A DNA stretch of 64,000 nt from Meconema thalassinum (Eukaryota; Arthropoda; Insecta; Orthoptera; Tettigoniidae). The stretch is from the NCBI GenBank assembly GCA_946902985.2, contig OX336389.2, positions 1,007,469,441 to 1,007,533,440 of the forward strand, read 5' to 3'. The notes under the pieces were generated by a model. That model had not been told where the DNA came from. It did no database searches and was given only the letters and a program-made list of their open reading frames with translations. Position 1 is the first letter of the stretch. Every line of letters begins with the position of its first letter. Shown here one piece after another: positions 11,410 through 23,337 of this stretch. Position numbers and translations under genes: made by a program.

Positions 11410-12610
11410 GTGGACGAGTCTAACCCATCGACGAAACTGGATATAGCCAACCCTGACAACTTTGTGGCAAAGACGTTTAATGATAACCTCACCATTGAAC
11501 TTGAACTGGACGATGAACTTGGTGGGATGAACGAAGAAGGGATACAAGCGAATGACGACAGGAGAAACAATGATGAAAATGCACCACCTTCCGAGAGAGA
11601 AGTGCCAAGACCGGCCAGAGAAGACATTGCTTACGTACGTGGATGTTCTGAAATCAGACAAGTGCCAAGGAGATCAGAACGACTGGCAGTAAAGCAAGGT
11701 GGCCAACAACAGTTCAAGTGCCTCTCTTGTAACCTGGCCAAGAGGCATGACCCAATCACAGTGGAAGATGCGCTCAACTCACCTGACGCGGACATGTGGA
11801 GGGCCGCCATGCTTGATGAACTGGACAACATGGAGAGAAATCAGACATGGACGGTAGTTTCGAGACCAGCTGACAGACGAGTAGTGAAGTGCAAGTGGGT
11901 GTTCCGGAGTAAGTTTGACAAGGATGGCACACTTGAACGCTACAAGGCAAGACTGGTGGCTTGTGGGTATTCATAAGTTGAAGGTATCGATTTCAAAGAA
12001 ACATTCTCGCCCGTGGTGAAAATAAAATTCATTCGGACTCTGTTGACAGTTGAAGTTGAGAAGGAATGGAAGATTCATCAGCTGGATATCACTGCAGCAT
12101 ACCTAAATGGAACTTTGAAGGAGACCATCTACATGGAAAAGCCAGTGGGATTCCACGAAGGAGGACCAAATGATGTTTGCCTGTTAAAGAAAGGTTTGTA
12201 TGGAGTCAAACAATCTGGTCGAGAGTGGAATCTGCGACTTGACGAATTCCTGAAGACATCCAGACTGCAAAGATCGAGGGCTGATCCGTGCGTCTACTAT
12301 GAGAAGAATGGTGACTTCATAGTTGGAGTGTATGTAGATGACCAGCTAATGCTGGGAAAGGACGAAGAACGTATCGAGAAGTTCAAGAAGGACATCTCTG
12401 GAGTGTTTGAAGTGAAGGACTTGGGACAGGGGAACCACATCTTATCGATGAAGGTAGATCAGACACATGATAGATCGCTCACCCTAAGCCAAGCAGCTTA
12501 TGCCGATGAGCTCTTGGCAACTTTTGGCATAAAAGATGCTAAGGGAGCATCGACGCCTCTCGATCGTGGGATGCAGTTTGAAAAAGGCGACTGGGGAGAC
12601 AGACCTAAGT
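11410..12610 (+). pseudogene. Copia reverse transcriptase, integrase absent
   Basis: The pre-integrase segment runs straight into the acidic region that normally follows integrase, and then into RT. The HHCC and DDE parts of integrase are therefore missing. RT landmarks: WTVVSRPADRRVVKCKWVFR, then YKARLVACGYS, a TAA at 11974-11976, TFSPVVK, QLDITAAYLNG with the first catalytic Asp, KGLYGVKQSGREWN, and VGVYVDDQLML near 12330 with the YVDD site. A one-base shift around 12600 separates it from RNase H. Copia Pol normally carries about 400 more residues between protease and RT. Confidence 0.9.
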
Positions 12611-13285
12611 CAGGGCACCAAACATCGACAAGCAGTCGGGGGTCTGCTGTATCTCGCTGGAGCCACCAGACCGGACTTAGCCTCTGCGACGACATACCTC
12701 AGTCAGTTCAACGAGCGGTCAACAGCTGAACATTGGACAGGAGTTTGTCACCTCCTGCGTTATGTAACGCACACTAAAGACATTGGGCTGACGTTTAAGA
12801 AAACAGGAGAACGAGTGGCAGCCTTCTGTGATGCTGACTGGGCAAGTGACAGGACAGACAGACGATCATTTGGTGGGTACGTCATGATGCTTGCTGGAGG
12901 TGCAGTCTCATGGTGTGCAAGAAAGCAGAGAACAACCGCCCTCTCCACAGTGGAAGCCGAATACATGGCAATGTGTGAGGGAACCAAAGAGGTCTTGTGG
13001 TTGCAACAGTTCCTGACGGAAATCGGCGTGGGTGAACTTCCTCCAAGGACATTGCTGGCCGACAACCAAGGGGCAATCGCACTAGCAAACAACCATGTGA
13101 CATCGCAGAGGAGCTAGCATATAGAACTTCGACATTTCTTCATCAGGGAGAAGATTGAAGGAGGACTGTTATCCCTGAGTTATGTTCCATCCACCGACCA
13201 CTTGGCCGACATCTTGACGAAGACATTGACAGGGAAGGAGACAGCTCGTCACCGAGAACGACTGGGTTTATCTGAACCAAAGTGA
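12611..13285 (+). pseudogene. Copia RNase H domain
   Basis: Reads in frame 2 with AVGGLLYLAGATRPDLA, then FCDADWASDRTDRRS (catalytic Asp), then ALSTVEAEYMAM with the Glu, and LLADNQGAIALANN. A TAG at 13115-13117 interrupts it, after which HIELRHFFIREKI and STDHLADILTK, the standard copia ending, continue to TGA 13283-13285. It would degrade RNA in the RNA-DNA hybrid. Confidence 0.9.
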
Positions 13286-13301
13286 AAGTGGGGCTTATTG
13301 T

Positions 13302-13309
13302 AGGGGAGG
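13302..13309 (+). promoter_or_regulatory. Copia polypurine tract
   Basis: AGGGGAGG directly abuts the TGTTAG start of the 3' LTR, as expected for the primer of plus-strand DNA synthesis. Confidence 0.85.
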
Positions 13310-13515
13310 TGTTAGTGCTAAGAACAATTGCGTCCATTATTGGCGAGTGTTCATGTAAATTCAGTGAGTGCTCATATCCACCGTTAGGTAGCGGATAACT
13401 TACCTTTTGTGTTCCAACGGACTATCCCGAGACGTTTGACCGCGTGCAGGACGTTCTTGTGTGAGCTCCGTATTTAGACTCAATGCAATTGACCACCGAG
13501 GGTTAAGAACCAACA
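13310..13515 (+). repeat. Copia 3' LTR
   Basis: 206 bp, starts TGTTAGTGCTAAG and ends CCAACA. It is followed by GTATT, which resembles the CTATT before the 5' LTR. Confidence 0.93.
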
Positions 13516-13520
13516 GTATT

Positions 13521-14111
13521 CATATAATTCAGCCTGCTAATGGAAATATCTTAAATTCGCAGTTTAATGCAAACTAAAACATTTTATAGCACAATTTTTC
13601 TCTACCTTTCATGCTAGCATTTTATTTGTCCTGAGGGTTCTGGTTCGACATTCTTCCTCGGATTCCACTTAGGTCATAAAACTGCGATCACAATGTTGAT
13701 TGGCCCGTCTGCTCATCCTCTATGATATTTAAACTTCCATTATGTTGTCTGGAAACGGATTAAACTTGTCGAATTCCTCCATGGTCTGAGTTTTATTATA
13801 AACTAGCAGAAGTATCCGTTCTTCGAACGATCTTCGGTATTAATAGCGAGACGTTAGCGATTGAGCTACTGTTGCAATCATTCCTTTGTTAGCTTTCCAC
13901 TGGGAATTTAGTTTCCTGGGAATATCACAGACACTGTTCAATTTAGGGTCTTAAAATGTGGTTCTCGGAGACCCGAGCACTGTGTCTCCCATTGAGGGGA
14001 TTAAAATAAGCTTCGGTCGTCCATCTAGGATAAATTTTATATTTCGCCTATGTGAGTATGTATTTTGAAATCTTTTGCCCTATAGCCACACTTTTATGAG
14101 AAGTACGATGA
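13521..14111. other. Non-coding DNA with a dispersed repeat
   Basis: No gene. The part 13915-14111 (GGGAATATCACAGACACTGT, later CCCATTGAGGGGATT and CTTTTATGAGAAGTACG) matches 15415-15605 in the same order, with moderate divergence. The copy is interrupted at its right end by the composite insertion at 14112. Confidence 0.6.
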
Positions 14112-14529
14112 ATGAATATCCACAGCCTGCTTCCAGTCTCTGACCGGGTTAGGAATGGAATGAATGAAGCCCCCATCTAGCGGCGAGGATATGAACTGTG
14201 CCGGCTGCCGAGGCCTGACGCACTCCTCTGGGGCAATGATTAAATGAATGACAGATGAAATGAAATGATAGTGGAGGGTGTTGCTGGAATGAAATTTTGA
14301 CAGGGAAAACCGGAGTACCCGGAGAAAAACCTGTCTGCCTCCGTTTTGTCCAGCACAGATCTCACATAGAGTGACCGGGATTTGAACCACGGACCCAGCG
14401 GTGAGAGGCCGGCGTGCTGCCGCCTAAGCCATGGAGAATCCGGCCTTAAATCCCCGGCCAAAACTAAAATGAGCCTGGTTGGCTCTGGCGACCCCAATTA
14501 ATTGGGAAAAGCCGAAGAAGAAAAAAAAG
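14112..14529. mobile_element. Composite SINE insertion with 16-bp TSD
   Basis: Flanked by a perfect 16-bp direct repeat, ATGAGAAGTACGATGA (14096-14111 and 14530-14545). Left part (to about 14437): a tRNA-derived SINE on the minus strand. Its head has an A-box-like TGGCTTAGGCGG and a B-box GGTTCAAATCC, followed leftward by a body also found at 62227-62555. Right part (about 14438-14529): a different sequence ending on the plus strand in GAAAAGCCGAAGAAG and an A-rich tail. The two parts point in opposite directions, so one unit probably inserted next to or into the other. Confidence 0.85.
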
Positions 14530-14545
14530 ATGAGAAGTACGATGA

Positions 14546-15834
14546 GGAGTTATATTAATGACAAGTGCAGAGACACCTTGTGGCCACGAGACAAACTAAT
14601 CTTATTCAGACATCTTATCACCCAGATGACCAAATCTGGAGGTGAAAACCATACACCACACGGAAGCAGGTTCTATGAGATGATGAAATTTGACGACAAA
14701 AATTAGAAGATTAGTAACAAATCCAATATGAAAAATGTGATTTACGAAAAATCTCCTTCTTCAGATAAAATCAATACTGACACACTCGTACACGAAAAGC
14801 AACACACGTAGTATAAAAGAAACATAAAACAAAAAAGAAAACGAACTATGAAAAAAGGCAACAAGGGTCTCACCGATACTGCAAGTCCCCATCCCCGTGA
14901 TGACACCCTTAAATAAAATTATAAACCTTGAGGGGCATGCACATTTAGTGTTTTAGTCTCCTATTTACAACTTTTGTAATTAATTGGAAAAAGATACTTT
15001 TTCGTTATAGGAAGTAATGAGAATAATTTTGCTGTATAGAGCTATAAAATACCTTTTGTATGACATATCAGGTGAGGGCCCCCGAGTTTTGTTTCTGACA
15101 CCAAGGGGCTGAAAATGTCTCGTCGATGTACGCCAAAATATAATAATAATATAACAATATAGGGATAGGGATATAATAGACCTTCCGTACCACACTCGCA
15201 CTTGTAAATCATGTGAAAAGATTCTAGAGTGGCCTACCCCTTGAATTTCACAGCTTAAATTGGTTCCGTGATAACCTTATAGCCGTTTGCAAACTTTCAC
15301 AGTAATGTAATAAATGGAACTGCATTGCGTCTTACAGAAATAGATGGACCTCTGAGATTCTGTTGCCATGGTTAGCATCTTGCATTCTTTCATTATTTTA
15401 TGAAATACTTTTCTTCTGGGAATATCTCTGGAAGCTGTTGGTGTTAGGGCCTTAAAATTTGGTTTTCGGGGGCCTTAGGGCCCCGAGTTTTGTTTCTCAC
15501 ATTGAGGGCCTGAAAATGAACTTTGTCTCGTCTTTCTACGCCCATTTCAGCATGTATTTTAAGGGCCCCTTTTATGAGAGGTACGGAGAAGAGTAACATC
15601 AATGATTATTTTCGTGCCTCTGATGGACATCTATACCAAATTTTACGTTGATCCACTCAGCCTTTCTCGAGTGATGCGCGTACAAAATTGTCCACAGACA
15701 GGCTAAAATTTTGTGTTTGCGCGCAACCGTCATAATACAGTTTGAAACGCGTTAAAATCTCAAATTTCCGTGGAAATTCAGAAAAAACAGACAAACTTTC
15801 TTTTTATTATATATATAGACTACAGGTATATGCC
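14546..15834. other. Non-coding DNA with dispersed-repeat copies
   Basis: No gene. A 15415-15605 block (CTGGGAATATCTCTGGAAGC, GAGGGCCTGAAAATGA, TTTTATGAGAGGTACGG) repeats the one at 13915. A shorter piece at 15070-15130 (GGGCCCCCGAGTTTTGTTTC) repeats its middle. The block continues to about 15810 and ends AAACAGACAAACTTTC plus a short AT run, which resembles the 3' end of a transposable element. Confidence 0.55.
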
Positions 15835-17279
15835 TATATACAGAGTGGTCCACCAGCCCCTTATTAAGTTTTATGAAACCCAACTAACATTACAATTCTC
15901 CTGATGGTCGATATTTCTGTGCGCACTGCCTGTGTGACAGCAATGTAAACTGTGCCATGGGCCTAGCAAATGAAAAACGACCTTAATCAGATCCGCACCA
16001 AATACTAAGGACCATTCTACGAACATGGGATTCATTGCTCCCTGAAGAACACACATACATGTAATACAATCGAATTAATAGGTTACGCCACGTGATCTGC
16101 AATAGAATAGTAAATGAACACTATAAACCATGATTGAAGACTTTGATACGCATACTAACGTTCGAGGTGGAACAGCCTAGTTAACTAGTATCCGTGTAGT
16201 GCGCAATGTGTACGTTGTCTCCGTGGCTGAGGCGGTTCAAGTCGGATCTGACGCGGTATGCGTGACTGAGCCGCGTACTGCTTCGAAACAAGTCGTTGCC
16301 AATTTTTTTGAACGACAGTCCGTGCTCCATTTTAGTGGGGATATAATATCAAGCGACACTGACAAAGTCACATTACCGCATTTATTCGCTTAGGATGTAT
16401 TCCTGTGCAGAGTACGTTGAATTTTGCTAATTTATGAAGATAGTGAGAACTTTTGGGTTGGACACTAGCCTTTCTTTATCTAAAACGTTCTTACCGGTTC
16501 GAATACGATTTTAGTCGTCGGGCATTATAAATATTTATGTTCACGTTCAAGGATAAGATTCATTTTTTCTTTTGTTCTGTTCTGTTGTGATGGCTTTCAA
16601 AAGTGCAGGTGTTTGCTTAACCCACAGCCATCTCTATCGCATCACCTAGCCACGTGCGTCTCCACTGCATTGTGGGTAGCGGAACCATTACGGTATAGAG
16701 CTATGAGAATTAGGAATATTGTAATGTTCCGTGGTTATGGGCTGTTCTCGATGCAACTGACGAGCGCTCTTAACACTCAAACTGTCATATCATTGGCATT
16801 TGTAGGCTAAACAGTGAGGAGTTTACACTGGTACCGTATGATTAATATACCCTCATCCACTGCTTTCAAGCTAAAAATCAGAGTTTAAAGTAGCTACCAT
16901 TGGCTGAAATTTACCCAGTGAAATGTTTCGCAAGTGTATTTTCTCCATCGTAGCCAATTTTAGGAAAATAGTTGCCTCAAAGAAAATCCAGTTACAAGGT
17001 GGAGACGAAGGTTCAAAGTTTTCTTTAATTTAAATTCCGCGTCAGTAGGACTAATCGTTCATGAGCTATGAGCCAATGCACATGAGACTTCATTTTGCTG
17101 CTCTCAGCGGCGTGAATATTTGAGGTTTCTTTTCAAACTTTAGGGGCTTGTACATCGTGATCATCACATTCTTGTGTTCTTGCGTGTGTTTAAATTTGTG
17201 TAATAATCTATGTTATTACGGTGTTGGTACTAGTTTGTGTATTTGTAACTGAAGGTAGGAATTTTAAGGAGGTGGAAGT

Positions 17280-17410
17280 GGTCTTAAATTTCGAACCATC
17301 CCAGCATTTTATCTGGAGTAGAAGTGGGATACCACGGAAAACTACTTCCAGGATGACTTAGGTTGGTCTCGAGTAGATGATACAGATTTGAAAATCAATT
17401 CCACATGCAT
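17280..17410 (-). repeat. Degenerate SINE fragment inside the TIR element
   Basis: The plus strand carries CCCAGCATTTTATCTGG and GATACCACGGAAAACTACTT. These match, with changes, the core of the SINE at 18520-18735 (CCCAGCATTTGCCTGG and GAAACCACGGAAAACCATTT). Only the central part is preserved. Confidence 0.6.
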
Positions 17411-17924
17411 GCCAACACACTTTATTTTGTTTGTATACAAATAAGCCTACATGGAAATTCATTCAGCAGACGCTCATTCAGTTAGTAGCTTTCGTTTCTG
17501 ATAATTTCAGTTTCTCTCTTACCATATCTTAAGAAAGGAAAGTCATTTTAACAATCGAATGAACTCAATACGATACGGTTTTCCTCATTAGCGGATGAAT
17601 TAATACTGTTTTATATTTGCCGAAAGTAAGAATGAGGAATGGTTTACATTCCGAGATTAGAGTGTTTTGACGCGACACGTGCGGGGGCTTGAGCGAGTCT
17701 GATTTTCCCTTTAAACAAATGTGGTCATCATTTTGAACAATTGCTACCCTGAATATGCAGGATACCTTGCTTTCGTTTTACAGATCATTATGTCGTCGTC
17801 CAACCTGGCTACGTACCATCGGATAGAAACGAACCTTTTTAGGAAAAATTAAAAAAACACTCGTTGGAACAGGTACATAAGTGGTACTAGTACATCCACT
17901 GTAAACGGCATTAAGGGAAAAAAT

Positions 17925-18010
17925 ATATACCAGCCCGGGGATCGAACCAGCCAGCCGGGAGCTTGCCCGACGCAACATCAGGAATACATGACTTAGCCAT
18001 CTTAGCTACC
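17925..18010 (-). repeat. tRNA-like SINE head fragment
   Basis: On the minus strand, GGTAGCTAAGATGGCTAAGT (A-box region) is followed about 50 bp later by GGTTCGATCCCCGG (B-box). The spacing fits a tRNA-derived pol III promoter. No cloverleaf good enough for a functional tRNA was seen, so it is read as a SINE head. Confidence 0.6.
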
Positions 18011-18273
18011 GATATCCATTGCGCATTGCTGGTGCGTATTGAGTCTATTCGTAACCCCCATAGACACCTGTCCAAACGTAATGTGGTGTTATTCGGAGCT
18101 GTGATCGTTTAAAACATGCAATATAGTTGAGTTCATTGAAATAATACTACGGTACCGCTAATGATTTCTACTATATTCGCAAGCATGAATGTTTTTAGTA
18201 TGGCTATGATATACGCGTTAGTTGGTTTGCCTTCCTCCAAAAAAATAACGGGCTGGTGGACCACTTTGTATAT

Positions 18274-18350
18274 AGTCACGCTGATTATACACTATGCAGA
18301 TATTTTATTATAAATAGTCGCGCTGATTATACACTTTGAAGATATTATAA
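18274..18350 (+). repeat. Tandem duplication of about 40 bp
   Basis: GTCACGCTGATTATACACTA (18275) is repeated as GTCGCGCTGATTATACACTT about 42 bp later. It starts directly after the right end of the TIR element. Confidence 0.6.
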
Positions 18351-18519
18351 ACTGGCCTTGCACTTCTGCTTTAATTATTTCACTGGTGTTAATTGACAAC
18401 ATTAAATAAATTTTCAGTATTTTTCTTGACCTCGTGGTAATTTCACTCCACTCTCCACTAAATAATGCTCGCGTGTAATTTTCTGATTTTTTTTTCTCGT
18501 GAAGCCTCCTGAGAGGCCG

Positions 18520-18735
18520 AGTGCAGGTCTTTCTAGTCGACGCCCGTGGGCGACCTGCGCGTCGGGATGAGAGATGGAATGGATGAAGATGAATGAAACT
18601 GGGCAAGGATGTGGTAGGAAGCGGCCGTGGCCTGTCAGAAGGTACTGTCCCAGCATTTGCCTGGTGTTGAAAATGGGAAACCACGGAAAACCATTTCAAG
18701 GACAGCCGACGGTGGGGCTCGAACCCACGCGTCTA
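18520..18735 (-). mobile_element. tRNA-derived SINE (family B)
   Basis: On the minus strand the copy opens with GTGGGTTCGAGCCCCACC (B-box-like), then a conserved core (CCTTGAAATGGTTTTCCGTG), then CACGGCCGCTTCC and a GC-rich end with GGTCGCCCACGGGCG. The plus-strand core GGTACTGTCCCAGCATTTGC shows the sequence into which the giant-LTR elements inserted in other copies of this family (see 23337/35227 and 35906). Confidence 0.75.
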
Positions 18736-21700
18736 CCGAATTTTCTGATCACACACAGACATTATAATTCCTTTCTCACAGCTTTTATTTCCAGTCATTT
18801 TAACCAGTATTTTCTAACTTCAAATGGAAATACAGTATGTCTATTTTAAATAACCTTTCAAACAACGTGTAACAGGGTGCTGAATGAGATTCCAATCCTG
18901 CCCTTTTTTTTACTATTAAATGGTAGATATTTTAAGCCATTCTTTCAGTGTTGCCCATACAAAATCGTCATTTGTAGCTCTTCAGTCGGTCAACACGATT
19001 TTGCCCAATGAATGGGCGGAGTACAAGATATAAATATAAAAATACAAAACATACACTCCTGGAAAAAATTATATGTATTAGTTAACTATCGCTGATAATG
19101 GGGAAATTCAGGATTACGCGATTCGACCCTCAAGTGGCCATCATCAGATCCCGATCACTGTGTTGAGGTTTAAATTTTTACAAATGTAAATGTTACTACT
19201 ATTGTACAGTAGCTCGTCTAAGGGGATTGTATATATTGTGCCCGTCAGAGGAGCTATCAGGGTTGCCAACAGCCGAAACGACATCCCTAACACCTCACCT
19301 GCCGGACCCATGTGCCATGAGGATCAGGTGAATTTCTTATAGGCCATAGCGGCACGAGATTCCATGATCCAGGGGATCCGTGATAACATGGTTGCTAAAA
19401 AGGCCATAGACAGCCCAAGAAAATACACCTCCTAAAGCTAGACTGAGAAATAAACTTCCAGGCTTAAGTAAAACATGTAGAAATATTTATTCAAAATATT
19501 CAGACACCTAGCCTAGTTCGGAGGGTTTCTATCGGCTAATCCGCAAATTAATAAATAAACAAAATTAAAAGATCAGTTCCCTACCTGTAAACTACTGTAA
19601 ACCCTCGCGAAAGGTCTATCTGACAAAGTAAAGCAACAACAGCAACAATGGGAAAATGGTACGGCAATAATCTCTAAGTCAAGTTACAAAATAAGCTAAT
19701 AACGGAATTTACATTTAACAGGGTAGCAATAGCAAGTCTAAGCTAGGATGATACCATTTCCTCATTTACATTTATTTTTAAATAATCTAGCTAATTCCTA
19801 ACAATTAATACAAAATTTACGGCGATGACGTCCGTAAAGCAAAACAGTTAAATCAAATCTACATGACAAGCCGTCAAAAAACATTAAATGCCCTCTTACA
19901 ATCTAAAAAAAGGGTAAACATGGTGTTATCATGCACTTGAATAAATAATAACAAGACCATAAACAATATTATTCCTGCCTTCGCCCTGGTTTACTCTTTG
20001 TAAACCAGTGTCATCTACGTGCATGTTAATTACGGTGGCGATTGCGTAGTAAAAACTACGTCTAACGTCGCATGAGGCACACGCTCCACCAGCTACTGAC
20101 TAAAGGTTGAGCAAGCACTCCGTCGATAAAAATTAGTGTCATCTGTCCTAGATTACTTTCACAAAAGAAGCGTGCACAAAGCAAGTGTCAGCCAGCAGGT
20201 CCAAAATGCAAGAAAATCAAGGTTAAATGCTATAAATAGTTAATTATCATCAGTTTATAATAATGACGTTCTGATTATTAGAATCGTTGGTTTAGATTAT
20301 CGTTGGTTTATGGCGAATATGCTGACAATCCTGAATACCTTGGGATCAGCAGTAGCAGTCTCGTGCGAGATCAATCTCTGCTATAAAACACCGTCAACGA
20401 GTTCTCCCGCTCGGACATAACAATAACACAGGTTATTAGTGGTTCTCGGCTCACTTAATTTACCTCTGGATAAGGCCTGGCATGAACATCAGTTACCTCC
20501 CTACAATAACACAGCCAACAGAATCGAAGTCTGGACACACATAAATATAGCCTCTACACAGGTGCCTCATCTAGCCTCTTAATTTCAACAAATAAACCTT
20601 AACATAACGTGTAATCATTCTCAGATGGAGAAGAAAGATAGTCGCTTCAATAGCGATGCAAACATATGGCTTTTGCCATTCATCTCAAAGAACCGAAACA
20701 TCTTATTATTACAAAATGGTGGCCTGGACATTGACCTACATATGAGACACGTCATTTAAATGTTAGTAATGCTATAAGCATTGTCAAAGAGTCTGAAAAA
20801 GTATGTCTCATTGAGTGAGTGGTGCTCTAGTACATTGCATGCTGGGAACTGTTACCACCTGTCCATGATTCGAGCTAGCCTCGCTACTCACAATCATCCA
20901 CACGGACAGTTTAGAAAAATGAACAACACAGAAGGCAGGCTGCTTTTTCGCCGAAAGTCCTATCAGAAAACTGGCCTTGTTATCATGTCCCAGATATAAT
21001 ACAAAATCACATAAGCATCAAGCTTAAAATCACGCCTCAAAACTATGCACAAAGACGTGGCATGTTTGTAAAAGTCAAAGAAATGAAAAACACAGATATT
21101 CCACTTAATCTGAACCTCTTTCAAATGTGCAGATATGTCAGTTCATAACTGCTCTGTCTAATCATAACCAAAATAATAACTGTGTCGAAACACTCGACAC
21201 GAAATAAACATCATAAAGGCGCAAATCTTACAATTGCTAAGTTTGCCAATGATACGGCATTCATTGCAGGGTTCGATGCTAGATTACATACAAACTGTAA
21301 CACTCTGAATGTGTTCAAACTTGAACTGGATGGCTTCATAGCACATCAAAATGAAAATGATATTGAATTACAAAACTGATAGCTTCAGTCGGCTATCTAA
21401 TGATACGGACTGTTCTGACTAATCAGTGGCGTGACAACATTTACTAGAAAGGGGTGTTATAAAAATAACACTGGCCATGAAGTCTGATCGTCATCCCAAA
21501 TAACTGTGCACAAAATCACCCACCTAGGGTTGAACAAAACGTAGTAACATAGACTACAGTCACGCTTAGCAGGGGTAGAAATAACATCTTAGCGATGTCC
21601 ATCAGAATGCACCGTGATCGAAAAGAAATTCAATCACAACGGGTGACTAACAAATCACTGAAAGTGAACTACAAGGATTAATTCTAACAGTACAAAACCT

Positions 21701-23057
21701 ACCTATGGCTTGTCAAGAAGTTCGGCTGATTCTACAATAAACTACACTAAGCTACACCACAAAAGAACCTCACAAGGAATGAATTATTCGGACTCAAAAG
21801 AAAGGATGTCTACATCTCAGTCGTTCCAACGACCTGAGGGATACAATAAGGCTTTGGTCTCCGGACAAGGGTTGTCCAATCTGGGCCTCCACATAGGCTC
21901 TATCCATCTCCACGGCCTTTATTCATCCTCTTCGTTGTCGTGATGATATGACCAGACTCCTCCCCAAAGTCGTCATTTTCCTTGGCTTTGCGGATGCTAA
22001 AGTCATGGTTCTCCCGTCATCGGCTGTAGTTCTCCAGTCCTCTCCTTCACATGATGAAGCTTAACAGCTCATTTCTACAGGTGATGCGTAACAAGGATCA
22101 TCCTACACGTGGTTATCAAGAAGTGACATTTTGAAGTACAAATTTACCACTTGAAAATACGAAAAATGAGCGTAGCACAGTTGCACTGAAGCTAGCTTTA
22201 ATATGGTACTAAGCTACGCGGCGCAGATGGTTTATAAATTGGCCATGCACTATTATCTGCTTCACTAACACAGATTTTACTTGCCCACAAATCACGTGGC
22301 ATCGACGTTGTGTTTCACAGAAAAGAATCGCACTTGCGATTAAAGCAATATTTGTAGTTATGAGTGTTGAGATGATTCACTCGGTTATTAATAATTTCAC
22401 AGTGAATGATATATTTTATCGCCACATGACGATGACGAAATACGATGTTCGAACACGTGGTTGAAAATATGGTGTTCCACAATTATAATCATTTTTCCAA
22501 AAATTCACAGTATTCGTAGCACAAGCCTTCTCCGGCAGTAATATTCACTAATATTATGTACTGTTCGTAGTTAAATAATGTGCGATGCACTGAGATTGCT
22601 TTCCTCGCCTCCAGGAAGACTATTACATCGTATTTTAGACGGACTTGACAAGAACAACATCCAACTTGGTTGGCAAACCAAACACATGTGATAAGAGCTC
22701 AGTCCTGCGCTGCGTGAACTTGTGAATACACTAGTCGTGCAGCGACTGTCTGGTTCCGGTTAGCGTATCTGCGATGTTAATACCGTACCAAAAGCAGAAA
22801 TAACATTCTAAAGAATGTTTCGATGATACAGACTTACAACATGAGAATATCTGAGCTTCGTAGAAAATAGAAGTGTAATAATTTTGCCTCAGATTATTTA
22901 ATAATGGTTTTCTCCATAATCAAAAGATCAACCATTTATAACTCCAAAGAATGTTAGCATGTGGCGACAGCATGGTTGGTCAGTGGGTACGTTCTAAAGT
23001 GATGCATCAAAAATGCGTTGCGATGAAAAATATCACATGAACCAGTGCTTAGCGGGT
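18736..23057. other. Long non-coding stretch, no gene recognised
   Basis: About 4.3 kb with only short open frames and no recognised domain, RT, transposase or RNA gene. The stretch about 19430-20000 on the minus strand is reminiscent of an AT-rich 3' untranslated region, but this cannot be supported. It may be decayed transposon sequence. Confidence 0.45.
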
Positions 23058-23337
23058 TCAATATATATATATTTTTTAGTCGATTTACCCTCTAGGTGAG
23101 TGGTTCCCACGGACTCAGCGAGGGAACTCACCACTTCCACCTCTACGGGCAGTGTCCTGGAGCTTGGAACTTCTGGTCAGGGTGGATACAACTGGGAAGG
23201 TGTGATCAGCAATTCGCCCAGGTGGCCTCACCTGCAAAGCGAACAGGGGCCTCATGAGGGATGGGAAGGAAGGGGAAGATTGGGGTGGAGAGGCTAGGAA
23301 GTGGGAGGTATGAGGGCTGTGGTCATACAGTAGGTAA
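23058..23337 (-). mobile_element. SINE 3' part, cut off by the giant LTR element
   Basis: The plus strand reads a TATATATATATTTTTT tail, AGTCGATTTACCCTCTAGGT, CTCACCTGCAAAGCGAACAG, then GGGCTGTGGTCATACAGTAG ending GTAA. The same piece, better preserved, occurs at 35653-35906, 48367-48611 and 54296-54540, ending GTAC. The front half of this SINE resumes at 35227 on the other side of the LTR element. Confidence 0.8.

Larger units (their letters stand above)
9463..13515 (+). mobile_element. Ty1/copia LTR retrotransposon lacking integrase
   Basis: A 4,053-bp element bounded by 206-bp LTRs that start TGTTAG and end near CAACA. The flanks CTATT (9458-9462) and GTATT (13516-13520) fit a 5-bp target duplication with one change. 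Domain order is gag, CCHC zinc finger, aspartic protease, short pre-integrase segment, reverse transcriptase, RNase H, which is copia order except that the integrase core is missing. There are several in-frame stops and at least two frameshifts. By hand count the LTRs differ at about 14 of 206 sites, so the insertion is not recent. Confidence 0.93.
15841..18268. mobile_element. 2.4-kb inverted-repeat element at a TA target
   Basis: The left end CAGAGTGGTCCACCAGCCCC TTATT (15841-15865) and the right end (18244-18268) are inverted repeats matching at 23 of 25 positions. Both are flanked by TA (15839-15840 and 18269-18270) inside short TA runs. Ends plus TA duplication fit a Tc1/mariner-type DNA transposon. 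No transposase frame or DDE/D motif was recognised, so it is probably a non-autonomous derivative. Its interior contains degenerate SINE pieces (17280-17410, 17925-18010), so it is old. Confidence 0.75.
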
